Shown: positions 26,113 to 34,674, numbered from the stretch's first letter. The stretch: DNA of 64,000 bases from Cellulomonas sp. Root930 (GCA_001429255.1 LMJI01000001.1:3256266-3320265), one strand, 5' to 3'. Numbers and translations: made by a program. Notes: generated by a model from the sequence alone, not told the origin.

Positions 26113-26214
26113 GTGGCGAAGGAGCGGAGCGAGCGGCGGGGCTGGGCGCGTGCCGTGCTCGCCCTCTGGCGCGCGCAGAGCGTCCGCGCACTGCGCTGGC
26201 GCCAGGCCCGCTGA
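26113..26214 (+). CDS. Possible 33-aa basic protein
   Basis: A GTG-initiated frame of 33 codons rich in Arg, Ala and Trp ([15 protein letters not shown] ... ALRWRQAR), with a GGGAG about 10 bases upstream, fills the gap between two minus-strand genes. Composition is consistent with a small basic actinobacterial protein or an amphipathic helix, but in such high-GC DNA an open frame of this length is easily random. Reported because it has a plausible ribosome site and would be transcribed away from the DUF255 gene. Confidence 0.25.
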   Translation: MAKERSERRGWARAVLALWRAQSVRALRWRQAR

Positions 26215-26224
26215 CGACCTCGGA

Positions 26225-27166
26225 CTACCGCGCACCCACCCGCAGCGCGTTGAGCGTCACCATCTGGTGCGCCACGTCGCCCCAGTCGACCGCCTCCACC
26301 CCGCTCCCGGTGGACCCGGGTGGCCGCCACCAGCGCCTGGCCGCCCGCCACCGACGGTCGGGCCGACGTCGGTCGACCAGGAGCTGCCGGGCGCGGCCGG
26401 TGCGCGGGTCGGCGCCGACGCCGACGCGTTCGAGGACGAGGAGCGCCTGGAGCACGTCGTAGTGCCAGAACGGCGGGTAGTGCGGGAACGCGAACGACTC
26501 GTGGATCGGCTCCCCCGTGCTCGTCGAGTACAGGACCTCGTGCGAGAGCAGCAGCTCGGCGGCCGAGCCGACCGCGTCCAGGGTTGTCCGGTCGCCGCTG
26601 GCCGCGCCGTACTCCGCGAGCCCCCACAGAGCAGGCAGGGTCTCGTGGAACGACGAGTGCGACGCCGTCGGCCGCAGGTCGCAGTTCCACCCGCCGTCCG
26701 GCCACTGCCACGACAGCAGGTGCTCGGCCAGCGTGACGGCGCGATCGTCCCGCCAGAGACCGAGGCGGCACGCGACCGCCAGTGCGTTGCCCTCCTGCGA
26801 GGCGCACCGCCGCGCTCGCCCGTCGACGACCGGCACCGCGGCCAGCCGCTGCGCCCGCGACCAGTAGCCGAGCAGAGCGTCGGCGGCGTGCATCACCGCC
26901 GGCTCCTCCTCGGCGACGCCGAGCTCCACGAGGGAGACCAGTCGCCAGTGGGCGCCGGTCCACTTCACGTAGGGGGCGCGCACGGAGTCGTCGAGGCCGG
27001 TCAGCAGGCGCTGGACGACGCGGCTCGCGGGTGCGTCCCCGACGGGCTCGCCCAGCAGGTCGCGGCGGGCCAGCCGGGCCACGGCCGGGTCGGCCTGCTC
27101 GACGAGCAGGCCGACGGCAGGGTCGGGACCGATCTCCGTGCGGGCCTCCGGCACCCGGGCGACCAT
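26225..27166 (-). CDS. Terpene-cyclase/prenyltransferase-like alpha-alpha toroid protein
   Basis: 313 aa. Successive helical repeats include QW-like motifs, for example [13 protein letters not shown], and a helical [24 protein letters not shown]. This is the half-barrel fold shared by squalene-hopene cyclases and protein prenyltransferase beta subunits. It is about half the size of a squalene-hopene cyclase and lacks a visible DxDD motif, so cyclisation is doubtful; it may bind a lipid or peptide, or be a remote member. AGGAGG six bases before the ATG supports the start. The C-terminus is Arg/Trp-rich. Divergent from the lipoprotein gene at 27295. Confidence 0.62.
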   Translation of the reverse strand: MVARVPEARTEIGPDPAVGLLVEQADPAVARLARRDLLGEPVGDAPASRVVQRLLTGLDDSVRAPYVKWTGAHWRLVSLVELGVAEEEPAVMHAADALLGYWSRAQRLAAVPVVDGRARRCASQEGNALAVACRLGLWRDDRAVTLAEHLLSWQWPDGGWNCDLRPTASHSSFHETLPALWGLAEYGAASGDRTTLDAVGSAAELLLSHEVLYSTSTGEPIHESFAFPHYPPFWHYDVLQALLVLERVGVGADPRTGRARQLLVDRRRPDRRWRAARRWWRPPGSTGSGVEAVDWGDVAHQMVTLNALRVGAR

Positions 27167-27282
27167 CGTGGCCTCCTGCTCCTGGGACGTCCTCGTCCCT
27201 CGACCGAAGCACACCGTCCCGCTCCGGCGGTAGGGACCACAGCCCCGGGTCGGGCCAGCGCGCCCGTTCGGGAGCGCCGACC

Positions 27283-27288
27283 TACGAT
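27283..27288 (+). promoter_or_regulatory. -10 element for a probably leaderless lipoprotein mRNA
   Basis: TACGAT lies seven bases before the GTG at 27295. That spacing puts the transcript start on or next to the start codon, and no ribosome site is present, so the mRNA is probably leaderless, a common arrangement in actinobacteria. No good -35 is visible. Confidence 0.5.
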
Positions 27289-27294
27289 CGGGCC

Positions 27295-27738
27295 GTGACC
27301 GAGGCACGTGACCGGCGAGGACGCCTGACGCGAGGCGTCCTGCTGGTCGTCGTCGGCGTGGCCCTGACCGGCTGCGTGCCCGCCCGCCCGACGTCGGGCT
27401 CAGCGGTCGAGGTCGCCTCGGCGTTCTACGACGCCGTCGGCCGCCAGGACGGTGCAGCCGCCTGCGACCTCCTGGCGCCCGTCACCGTCGAGACCCTCGA
27501 GGGCGACGCCGACGAGGCGTGCGCCGACGCGGTCCTCCACGGTGACGTGGGCGACACGCTCGCCGCACGGACGGGCTCGATGTCGGGTTCGGCGTCCGTC
27601 GCGGGCCGCCAGGCGCAGGTCGTGCTGACGGGTGACGTCATGTTCCTCACCGTGTCCGGCACGACCTGGCGGATCACCGCGGCCGGGTGCGACGCGCGCC
27701 CGGACCGGCCCTACGACTGCGCCCTCGAAGGGGCCTGA
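27295..27738 (+). CDS. Small lipoprotein of unknown function
   Basis: 147 aa. A basic start and hydrophobic core run into a lipobox (VALTGC), so it should be lipid-anchored outside the membrane. The mature ~120 residues (SAVEVASAFYDAVGRQDGAAACDLL) resemble the NTF2-like/DUF4878-type fold: an N-terminal helix pair followed by strands such as AQVVLTGDVMFLTV. Four Cys outside the lipobox may form disulfides. A 27-aa membrane peptide and a DUF6766 membrane protein follow within three bases, suggesting a small envelope operon. Confidence 0.75.
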   Translation: MTEARDRRGRLTRGVLLVVVGVALTGCVPARPTSGSAVEVASAFYDAVGRQDGAAACDLLAPVTVETLEGDADEACADAVLHGDVGDTLAARTGSMSGSASVAGRQAQVVLTGDVMFLTVSGTTWRITAAGCDARPDRPYDCALEGA

Positions 27739-27740
27739 CG

Positions 27741-27824
27741 ATGCGCGCGCTCTTCTGGATGTGCCTCGGCGGCGTCCTGCTCGGGCTCGCGTACTGCTTC
27801 GTGCTCGGGGTGCTGCACCGATGA
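27741..27824 (+). CDS. 27-aa single-helix membrane peptide
   Basis: ATG two bases after the lipoprotein stop, ending in an ATGA overlap with the next gene. The peptide starts MRALFWMCLGGVLLG and ends FVLGVLHR: almost entirely hydrophobic, with Arg at residue 2 and HR at the end, as expected for one transmembrane helix. Tight coupling on both sides argues that it is translated. It could be a subunit or regulator of the DUF6766 protein. No family recognised. Confidence 0.55.
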   Translation: MRALFWMCLGGVLLGLAYCFVLGVLHR

Positions 27825-28504
27825 CCGCGCTGCGCACCGACCTCCGGCGGAACAGCCTGACCCTGTTCTTCGGCGCGCTCTTCGTCGCCGCGCTCGTCGG
27901 GCAGGCGATCTCCGGCGTCGCCCTGTTCAACGAGGAGCAGCGCAGCGCCGGCCTCGATCCGATCGACATCGGCGAGTACGTGACCACCTCGGCGTTCGCC
28001 GTCGACGTCACCGAGAACTGGCAGTCCGAGTTCCTGCAGTTCCTGCTCTTCGTCGTGGCCACCGTGTTCTTCCTGCAGCGCGGGTCGCCCGAGTCCAAGC
28101 CGCTGGACGACGCCGGCCGGGAGACCGACCAGGAGCAGAAGGTGGCCGAGTTCTCGACCGCGGAGTCCCCCTCCTGGGCCCGCGTGCGCGGGTGGCGACT
28201 GAGCCTCTACTCGCGGTCGCTGAGCCTGGTGATGGGCACGATCTTCGCCCTGTCGTGGCTCGCCCAGTCGGTGACCGGCGCCGTCGCGTACAGCGAGCAG
28301 CAGATGCACGACCTGCAGGACCCGGTGACGTGGACCGAGTACCTGCTGCTGCCCGACTTCTGGAGCCGCACGCTGCAGAACTGGCAGTCGGAGTTCCTGG
28401 CGGTGGCCAGCATGGTCGTCCTGTCGATCTACCTGCGCGAACGGGGGTCCCCGGAGTCCAAGCCGGTCGGCACACCGCACACGGCCACGGGGGTCGAGGG
28501 CTGA
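27821..28504 (+). CDS. DUF6766-type membrane protein with internal duplication
   Basis: 227 aa. Two homologous halves each contain a membrane helix, a loop ending ENWQSEFLQ or QNWQSEFLA, a second helix and the motif QRGSPESKP or ERGSPESKP (near residues 87 and 215). About four transmembrane helices in all. This matches my memory of the DUF6766 family, function unknown. The start overlaps the 27-aa peptide's stop, so the two are translationally coupled. The near-exact repetition of NWQSEF and RGSPESKP suggests a pseudo-twofold channel- or transporter-like arrangement; that is inference. Confidence 0.75.
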   Translation: MTALRTDLRRNSLTLFFGALFVAALVGQAISGVALFNEEQRSAGLDPIDIGEYVTTSAFAVDVTENWQSEFLQFLLFVVATVFFLQRGSPESKPLDDAGRETDQEQKVAEFSTAESPSWARVRGWRLSLYSRSLSLVMGTIFALSWLAQSVTGAVAYSEQQMHDLQDPVTWTEYLLLPDFWSRTLQNWQSEFLAVASMVVLSIYLRERGSPESKPVGTPHTATGVEG

Positions 28505-28505
28505 G

Positions 28506-29372
28506 ATGGGTACCGAGCACGACTGGCTCGGGGCCGCCCGCGAGCTCGTGGCCCGGGACGTCGGGCGTGCGGACGTCGAGCTCCTCCACTCGACCGACGA
28601 CCACGCCGTCCTGCACCTTCGCGCGGACGCGGCCGCGTACGTGCTGAAGCTGGCGTCATCCGCGACGCGGCCCGCGCTCGACTACACGCGGACGGCCACC
28701 GCCCAGCGCCTGGCAGAGGCGGCCGGGGTCCCCGTCGCGCGGGTCGTGGCGGCCGGCGACGACGGCGAGCTCCAGCACCTGCTCCAGAAGCACGTCGACG
28801 GCGCCGAGTGGCGGGAGGTGCGCCCTCGACTGGGCGCGGCAGAGCTCGCCACCGCGTCAGCGTGCATCGCCCGAGCCGTCCTCCGGATCCAGTCCGTCGC
28901 GCTCCCCTCGTTCGGCGGTCTCGACGAACCGCCGGGCGGCACGCTGGTGGACGCCCTGCACTCGCGGATCGCGCTGCGCGTCCGCGACGAAGAGCGGCGG
29001 GCGCTCGCCCACGGCGTGCTGGATCGCCATGCCGGACTCTTCACCGAGCCGGTCCGGCCGACGCTCACGCACGACGACCTGCACCACGCCAACCTCCTCG
29101 TCCGCCGCGCCACCGACGGGTGGTGCCTGGCGGCGGTCCTCGACTGGGACAAGGCGTGGGCCGGTCCCGCGGAGTCGGACGTGGCCCGGATGGCCTTCTG
29201 GGACGACATGACCGATCCCGTGTTCTGGTCGGTCTACCGCCGCGGCGAGCCGGCGGCGGACGGATGGGCGGAACGCGCGTCGGTGTACCAGCTGCTGTGG
29301 TGCCTCGAGTACGACGTCCCGACACCCCGGCACGAGCGGGACACCGCCGCCCTGGTGGCCCGCCTCGCCTGA
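28506..29372 (+). CDS. Aminoglycoside-phosphotransferase-family kinase
   Basis: 288 aa, APH-type protein-kinase-like fold. The catalytic loop HDDLHHANLL (D191 as base, N196 as metal ligand) and the metal-binding VLDWDKAW are clear; the ATP-binding Lys is probably in YVLKLAS. Members phosphorylate small molecules, including antibiotics, choline and sugars; this one resembles no characterised resistance enzyme closely enough to name a substrate. ATG one base after the DUF6766 stop with GAGGG before it, so probably cotranscribed with the membrane genes. Confidence 0.85.
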   Translation: MGTEHDWLGAARELVARDVGRADVELLHSTDDHAVLHLRADAAAYVLKLASSATRPALDYTRTATAQRLAEAAGVPVARVVAAGDDGELQHLLQKHVDGAEWREVRPRLGAAELATASACIARAVLRIQSVALPSFGGLDEPPGGTLVDALHSRIALRVRDEERRALAHGVLDRHAGLFTEPVRPTLTHDDLHHANLLVRRATDGWCLAAVLDWDKAWAGPAESDVARMAFWDDMTDPVFWSVYRRGEPAADGWAERASVYQLLWCLEYDVPTPRHERDTAALVARLA

Positions 29373-29379
29373 GCCAGAC

Positions 29380-29895
29380 CTACTCCGCGTCCTCCGGACG
29401 GCCCGCGCCGAGCCACGTCCCCAGACCGCGGAGCCCCACGGCGTACCGGCCGAGGTCGGTGACGTCGGCGTGGTCCGTGATCACCGTGAGCAGCTGGGCC
29501 ACGGCGGCGTCGGTGCTGCCCGCCTCGGCGAGCGAGAGAGCGAGGAACACGCGGACGGCGTCGGACTGCGGGAACTGCGCACGGGCCCGCTCCAGCACCG
29601 CGACCGACTCCTCGAGCCGGCCGAGCCACCGCAGCGTGCTGCCGTACTGGCACAGGCACCGGCGGAGGTCGTCCCCGTCGAGACCCAGGTCGAGGGCCCG
29701 CTCGTACCTGACGGCGGCGTCGGCCTCCCGACCGGCGGCGTCGTACGCGCCGGCCACCTCGAGGACGAGGACGGGGTGCTCGGGGTGCTCGGCCAGGAGT
29801 CCTTCGAAGTACGCGATCGTGGGGGCCATGTCGTCGCGGTCCCGCCGGGCGTACCCCGTCGCGATGGCGTCCTTCAGATCCTCCGTCAGCTCCAC
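29380..29895 (-). CDS. Tetratricopeptide-repeat protein
   Basis: 171 aa. Helix pairs of TPR type: PTIAYFEGLLAEHPEHPVLVLEVAGAYDAAGRE, AAVRYERALDLGLD, LEESVAVLERARAQFPQSD and a final AEAGSTDAAVAQLL, about four repeats in all. This resembles small cytoplasmic TPR proteins (tetratrico peptide repeat group 5 type) that mediate protein contacts. GTG start; convergent with the phosphotransferase, seven bases apart. Binding partner unknown. Confidence 0.8.
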   Translation of the reverse strand: MELTEDLKDAIATGYARRDRDDMAPTIAYFEGLLAEHPEHPVLVLEVAGAYDAAGREADAAVRYERALDLGLDGDDLRRCLCQYGSTLRWLGRLEESVAVLERARAQFPQSDAVRVFLALSLAEAGSTDAAVAQLLTVITDHADVTDLGRYAVGLRGLGTWLGAGRPEDAE

Positions 29896-29915
29896 GCGGC
29901 GATCCTGTCACGGGC

Positions 29916-30494
29916 TCAGCGCGCGACGTCTCGTTCCTGCAGGGCCGGCGACCCGGCCCGTCGAGCACGGTAGGCGGCGACGTGGGCCCGGTTGGCGCAG
30001 CCGTTCACGTCGCAGAACCGGCGCGAGCGGTTGCGGGAGAGGTCGACGAGCAGCGCGTCGCAGTCGTCGGCCTCGCAACGCTGCAGCCGGTCCCACTCGT
30101 CGGAGCGCACCACGTCGGCCATCGCCATCGCGGTCTCGACGAGCACGACCGTGCCCAACGGAGCGTCCGGTGCGGTGCCGTGCAGGTGCCAGTCGACGTC
30201 GCCGTGCCGGACGAGGAACGGGACGGCTCCCCCGCGCGCGAGGAGCTCGTTGAGCACGGCGGCAGCGGTGTCCCGGTCGACGTCCCAGAGCGCGGCGATC
30301 TGGTCGCGCGCGTCGCGCACCGCGGCGAGCTCGTCGGCGTCCCCGTCGTGCCGGACCGTGTAGCCCCACCGCGTGTAGAACTCGTCGACGTCCGCGACCG
30401 TCGCCATGGCGTCGTGCCCGTCCCGGCGACGAGCGGTGTTCACCAGCTCGACGGCCGCGGCGATGCTCATCTCGGTGTCAGGTGCGAAAACCAC
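29916..30494 (-). CDS. CGNR zinc-finger (ABATE domain) regulator
   Basis: 192 aa. An N-terminal stress-response ABATE-type domain (AAVELVNTARRRD) is followed by the C-terminal CGNR finger: CEADDC, then CDVNGCANRAHVAAYRARR, giving four Cys and a basic helix that binds DNA. CDVNGCANR replaces the usual CGNRxKV order only slightly. The gene is divergent from the EamA exporter with 80 bp between starts, a common layout for a regulator and its target. GTG start with GGAG six bases upstream. Confidence 0.82.
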   Translation of the reverse strand: MVFAPDTEMSIAAAVELVNTARRRDGHDAMATVADVDEFYTRWGYTVRHDGDADELAAVRDARDQIAALWDVDRDTAAAVLNELLARGGAVPFLVRHGDVDWHLHGTAPDAPLGTVVLVETAMAMADVVRSDEWDRLQRCEADDCDALLVDLSRNRSRRFCDVNGCANRAHVAAYRARRAGSPALQERDVAR

Positions 30495-30574
30495 TTTGAC
30501 TCCTGTCGGCGGGATGGGCTAGCGTCACGAGCGTAACGCCATTTCACCCATGACATCCCTGGCAGGGGCTCCCT

Positions 30575-31543
30575 ATGTCCACGACCGCCGCGCCGGGTCG
30601 CGCCGCCGGAATCGTCGCCGGCCTCGTTGCCGCCGTCGCCTTCGCGACCAGCGGTCCCGTGGTCAAGCCCCTGCTCGCGGCCGGCTGGTCCCCCGGGTCC
30701 GCGATCCTCGTGCGGCTGTCGGTCGCGGCGCTGCTGCTGGCCGGGCCTGCCGCGTGGGCCCTGCGCGGTCGCTGGCACGTGCTCCGCGACGAGTGGCGCA
30801 CCGTCCTCGGCTTCGGGGTCCTGGGGGTCGCCACCGCCTCGACCATGTACTACCTCGCGGTCGACCGGCTGCCCGTGGCCATCGCCCTGCTCATCGAGTA
30901 CACCGGCCCGCTCCTGCTCGTCGCCTGGCGGTGGGCCCGCGAGCGTCGGGCACCCACGAGCGCCACGCTCGCCGGGGCGGCGCTCGCCACCGGCGGACTG
31001 GTCCTGGTGCTCGATCTCACCGGCTCGCTCGAGCTGGACCCGGTCGGGCTGGCGTTCGCGCTGGTCTCCGCGGTGGGCAACGCCGCCTACTTCGCGTTCA
31101 CGAGCCGCCGCACGGAGCTGCCGTCGATCAGCCTGGCCGGTGCCGGCATGGCGGTCGGGGCGCTCACGGTCGCCCTCGTCGCCGCCGTCGGGGTGCTCCC
31201 CCTGGCCGCGCCGGACGTCCGCGTCGACCTGCTCGGCGCGCGGGTGCACTGGATCGTCCCGCTGCTCGTCGTCGCCACCGTGCCGACCGCGTTCGCGTAC
31301 GGCGTGAGCGCGCTGTCCGTCCGCCTGCTCGGCGAGCGGCTCGCGTCGTTCCTCGCCCTGTCGGAGGTGCTCGTCGCCGTCCTGCTCGCGTGGGCGCTGG
31401 TCGCTGAGGTGCCCGTGCCGCTGCAGGTCGCCGGGATGGTGCTCGTCGTCGCCGGGATCGCGCTGGTCCGCCGTGGGACCGACGTGCCCGAACCGGCCGT
31501 CGTGCAGGCCGAGGCCCGGATCCCCGTCGAGACCCGCGCCTGA
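30575..31543 (+). CDS. EamA/DMT-family transporter, RhtA-like
   Basis: 322 aa, about ten membrane helices in two EamA repeats (residues ~12-145 and ~155-300; LLIEYTGPLLLVAWRWARER and LLGERLASFLALSEVLVAVLL). Members with this pattern export amino acids or other small metabolites by proton antiport. Divergent from the CGNR regulator, which may control it. ATG chosen because the first helix starts at residue 12. A Cys-rich leader peptide begins about 100 bp downstream, but an unrelated promoter probably drives it. Confidence 0.85.
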   Translation: MSTTAAPGRAAGIVAGLVAAVAFATSGPVVKPLLAAGWSPGSAILVRLSVAALLLAGPAAWALRGRWHVLRDEWRTVLGFGVLGVATASTMYYLAVDRLPVAIALLIEYTGPLLLVAWRWARERRAPTSATLAGAALATGGLVLVLDLTGSLELDPVGLAFALVSAVGNAAYFAFTSRRTELPSISLAGAGMAVGALTVALVAAVGVLPLAAPDVRVDLLGARVHWIVPLLVVATVPTAFAYGVSALSVRLLGERLASFLALSEVLVAVLLAWALVAEVPVPLQVAGMVLVVAGIALVRRGTDVPEPAVVQAEARIPVETRA

Positions 31544-31644
31544 CCCGACGTCCAGCATCCGAGAGCTCCCGCCGAACCCTTGACCGGCCGCACGGCTGCA
31601 TGCTGCTCTGTGCCTCGCCACGACCCGACCGAGAGGAGCACCCG

Positions 31645-31731
31645 ATGACCGCCACCCGCGTCACCGCGCTCCCGCCGCGTCGCGCCTCACTCCTCTCGCT
31701 GCGTTCCTGTCCCGCCTGCTGTCAGCACTGA
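31645..31731 (+). CDS. Cys-rich leader peptide before cysteine dioxygenase
   Basis: 28 codons: a basic start (MTATRVTALPPRRASLL) ending RSCPACCQH, with three Cys in the last seven residues. GAGAGGAG six bases upstream is a strong ribosome site. It resembles the Cys-rich leader peptides described in mycobacteria, where ribosome stalling at Cys codons during cysteine shortage alters expression of the downstream operon. Here the operon encodes cysteine dioxygenase and a rhodanese, both linked to cysteine sulfur. The 97-nt gap to the next start contains a possible CCCGG/CCGGG helix. The peptide itself probably has no function. Confidence 0.75.
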   Translation: MTATRVTALPPRRASLLSLRSCPACCQH

Positions 31732-31828
31732 CGCACCCCCGGCTCATCCCGGACGCAGGCCCCGCCGACCCACGCCCTCCGGGACGCCGTGGAGATCGGC
31801 CCACAGACGCACCCCGAGAGGCACCACC

Positions 31829-32329
31829 ATGAGCATCGACCTGTCCCCACGCCCCGCCCTCACCCCGCTGGGCGTCGACGCGCTGAGCGCACTGACCCGC
31901 TCCATCGCCGCACGCCCCGAGCTCTGGCGACCGCTGGTCCGGTTCCAGGAGAGCGGGCGCTGGTGGATCCGGCTCGACGGACCGCCCGACGTCGACGTGT
32001 GGCTCCTCACGTGGCTGCCGTCGCAGGGCACCGAGCTGCACGACCACGGCGCCTCCGCGGCCGCGTTCACCATCGCGGCGGGCACCCTGACGGAGATCCG
32101 CCCGCACAGCGACGGACGCCTCGTGCCGCAGGACTTCGCCGCCGGGCAGACCCAGACCGTGGACCCGGGCGACCTCCACGACGTGCTGAACACCGGCACG
32201 GAACCCGCGGTGAGCATCCATGCGTACTCCACGCGGCTCACCCGCATGACGTACTGGGCGACCACCGCCGATGGCCGGCTCGTCCCCACCCGCACCGTCG
32301 AGACCGACGAGCCGGAGACGGACACGTGA
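31829..32329 (+). CDS. Cysteine dioxygenase
   Basis: 166 aa, cupin fold. It oxidises L-cysteine with O2 to cysteine sulfinate. The iron ligands are visible: H71 and H73 in ELHDHGAS and H117 in DPGDLHDV, the three-His site of thiol dioxygenases. Length is typical for bacterial members (160-200 aa). Preceded by a Cys-rich leader peptide, so expression should respond to cysteine. The stop overlaps the start of the rhodanese gene (GTGA), so the two are coupled. Confidence 0.88.
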   Translation: MSIDLSPRPALTPLGVDALSALTRSIAARPELWRPLVRFQESGRWWIRLDGPPDVDVWLLTWLPSQGTELHDHGASAAAFTIAAGTLTEIRPHSDGRLVPQDFAAGQTQTVDPGDLHDVLNTGTEPAVSIHAYSTRLTRMTYWATTADGRLVPTRTVETDEPETDT

Positions 32330-32775
32330 GCGCCGCCCGCCGTCGGACCATCGACGACGTGCTGGCCGACGCCCGCGCGGGGCTCCACCGCCTCGCGCCG
32401 CCGGCCGCGTGGGAAGCCGTGCGTCGCGGCGCGCTGCTCGTCGACATCCGCCCCGCCGCGCAGCGGGCGGCCGAGGGCGAGGTGCCGCAGGCGGTCGTCA
32501 TCGAGCGGAGTGTCCTCGAGTGGCGGCTCGACCCGGCCAGCGACCACCGGATCCCGGCGGCCACGGGCTACGACCTGCAGGTCGTCGTCCTGTGCTCGGA
32601 GGGGTACACGTCCAGCCTGGCCGCGGCCGCGCTGGCCGACCTGGGCCTGCACCGCGCGACCGACGTGGTGGGCGGGTTCCACGCGTGGGCGGCGGCAGGC
32701 CTCCCGACGACGGGGCGGGCGGACGCGGCACGCGGCGCCCTCGTGGGTGCGGGAGCGCACTCCCCTCGGAGCTAG
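32326..32775 (+). CDS. Rhodanese-like sulfurtransferase
   Basis: 149 aa, one rhodanese domain: LLVDIRPAAQRAAEGEVPQAVVIERSVLEW near the start and the active-site loop with C90 in VVLCSEGYTSS, then a helical GFHAWAAAGLP. It moves sulfane sulfur via a Cys persulfide. CSEGYTSS is typical of the group found with cysteine dioxygenase in actinobacteria. GTG start coupled to the preceding gene. It probably handles sulfur released during cysteine breakdown. Confidence 0.88.
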   Translation: MSAARRRTIDDVLADARAGLHRLAPPAAWEAVRRGALLVDIRPAAQRAAEGEVPQAVVIERSVLEWRLDPASDHRIPAATGYDLQVVVLCSEGYTSSLAAAALADLGLHRATDVVGGFHAWAAAGLPTTGRADAARGALVGAGAHSPRS

Positions 32776-32847
32776 TCACAGGCCTGGGCGCGGGCGTCGT
32801 GGGGTGGTAGACCGGAACTCACCCGCCCACTCGCCCGAGGAGATCCC

Positions 32848-34629
32848 ATGCGATCGTCCAGGCACTCCGGACCCGTCCTCGCCGTCGTCGTCGCGGCAGC
32901 CCTCGCGGTCACCACCGGCATCGCCCCGGCGGCCGCCCATCCCCGCCCGGGGGACAAGGTGCCCGTCGCCGTCGGCACCGGCGGGGCGGTCGCCACGGTG
33001 GACGCCGACGCCACCCGCGTCGGGATCGAGGTGCTGCGCAAGGGCGGGAACGCGGTCGACGCCGCCGTGGCGGCCGCCGCGACGCTCGGGGTGACCGAGC
33101 CGTTCTCCTCCGGCATCGGCGGCGGCGGGTTCTTCGTGTACTACGACGCGGCGACCCGCACCGTGCACACCATCGACGGGCGCGAGACCGCACCGATGAC
33201 GATGCGGAGCGACTCGTTCGTGGAGGGCGGTGTGCCGATCCCGTTCGCCGACGCTGTGACCTCCGGGCTGTCCGTGGGAGTCCCCGGGACCCCTGCGACG
33301 TGGCAGACGGCGCTGGACCAGTGGGGATCGATCAGCCTGCACAAGGCGCTGAGCGGCGCGACCGAGGTGGCGCGGCGCGGCTTCGTGGTCGACCAGACGT
33401 TCGTGGACCAGACGACCGCCAACGTCGCCCGGTTCTCGGCGTTCCGGTCCTCGGCCGACCTGTTCCTGCGCCGGGGCGCACCGCCGGCGGTCGGTTCGGT
33501 GTTCCGCAACCGGGACCTGGCCGACACCTACGACCTGCTCGGCCGCAAGGGCGTCGGCGAGCTCTACACCGGGCGCCTCGCCCGGGAGATCGTCCAGACG
33601 GTCCAGCGCCCACCCGTGCGGCGGCACAGCCCTCTGGTCGTCCGGCCGGGCCTCCTGGAGCGCGCTGACCTGGCGTCCTACACGGCACTCCTGCGCCAGC
33701 CGACGCTGGTCTCGTACCGCGGGCTCGACGTGTACGGGATGGCACCGCCGTCGTCGGGAGGCTCGACCGTGGGCGAGGCCCTCAACATCCTGGAGGCGCT
33801 CCCCGCGACGACCGACCGGACGCAGACGCTGCACCGCTACCTGGAGGCGAGCGCTCTGGCCTTCGCGGACCGCAACCGGTACGTCGGCGACCCCGCCGTC
33901 GTCCAGGTGCCCCTGCAGGAGCTGCTCTCGGACGGGTTCGCCGGTGAGCGCGCATGCCAGATCAGTGCCACGAGCGCGCTGACCAAGCCGGTGGCAGCTG
34001 GCTCCCCGGACGGTGTCTACGGTCCGTGCCCCGCGCCTGCGACGGTCGGCACCGAGGGCTCTGACGGCCAGTCGACCACGCACCTGACCACCGCGGACCG
34101 CTGGGGCAACGTCGTGGCGTACACGCTCACCATCGAGTCGCTCGGCGGCAACGGCATCGTCGTGCCCGGTCGGGGCTTCCTGCTGAACAACGAGCTGACG
34201 GACTTCAACTTCACCGACACCCAGGGTGGGAACGACCCGAACCTGCCCGGCCCCGGGAAGCGCCCGCGCAGCTCCATGGCGCCGACGATCGTCCTGGCCG
34301 AGGGCACGCCGCTCCTCGCGCTGGGGTCGCCGGGCGGGTCGACGATCATCACCACGGTCCTGCAGATCCTGGTCAACCGGCTCGACCTCGGGATGACCCT
34401 CGACGCGGCCGTCGCGGCCCCGCGCGCCACCCAGCGGAACACCGCTGCCGTGCAGGCCGAACCCGGGTTCGACCGCGCCCCGCTGCAGGCGCTGGGGCAC
34501 ACCTTCGCGGACAACCCGGAGATCGGCGCAGCCACGGCGATCGAGTTCCGCGACGACGGCTCCGTGCTCGCCGTCGCGGAGCCGACGCGCCGCGGCGGAG
34601 GCAGCGCCGGAGTCGTGGAACGGCCCTGA
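32848..34629 (+). CDS. ggt: Gamma-glutamyltransferase, secreted
   Basis: 593 aa. It cleaves the gamma-glutamyl bond of glutathione-like compounds, transferring glutamyl to water or an amino acid. Signal peptide ~1-30 (LAVTTGIAPAAA). The large-subunit part has the conserved GGNAVDAAVAAAATLGVTEP and GGGGFFVYYD. The self-cleaving site is S-T410-T-H-L, where T410 becomes the N-terminal nucleophile, and the PGSP-type loop appears as ALGSPGGSTIITTVLQ. Length is standard (~580 aa). It follows the cysteine operon by 72 bp and would help recover cysteine-containing thiols outside the cell, although actinobacteria mainly use mycothiol. RBS GAGGAG. Confidence 0.92.
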   Translation: MRSSRHSGPVLAVVVAAALAVTTGIAPAAAHPRPGDKVPVAVGTGGAVATVDADATRVGIEVLRKGGNAVDAAVAAAATLGVTEPFSSGIGGGGFFVYYDAATRTVHTIDGRETAPMTMRSDSFVEGGVPIPFADAVTSGLSVGVPGTPATWQTALDQWGSISLHKALSGATEVARRGFVVDQTFVDQTTANVARFSAFRSSADLFLRRGAPPAVGSVFRNRDLADTYDLLGRKGVGELYTGRLAREIVQTVQRPPVRRHSPLVVRPGLLERADLASYTALLRQPTLVSYRGLDVYGMAPPSSGGSTVGEALNILEALPATTDRTQTLHRYLEASALAFADRNRYVGDPAVVQVPLQELLSDGFAGERACQISATSALTKPVAAGSPDGVYGPCPAPATVGTEGSDGQSTTHLTTADRWGNVVAYTLTIESLGGNGIVVPGRGFLLNNELTDFNFTDTQGGNDPNLPGPGKRPRSSMAPTIVLAEGTPLLALGSPGGSTIITTVLQILVNRLDLGMTLDAAVAAPRATQRNTAAVQAEPGFDRAPLQALGHTFADNPEIGAATAIEFRDDGSVLAVAEPTRRGGGSAGVVERP

Positions 34630-34674
34630 GGACGCGCCCGGGCGCCCACGAACCCACGTAAAATCCCCGTAAAC

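Noticed and set aside
22318..26214. A plus-strand open frame of about 1,300 codons opposite the antiporter and YyaL genes
   Set aside because: Antisense of two well-recognised proteins, with Gln/Arg/Glu-rich random composition; only its last 33 codons fall in a gap and are listed separately.
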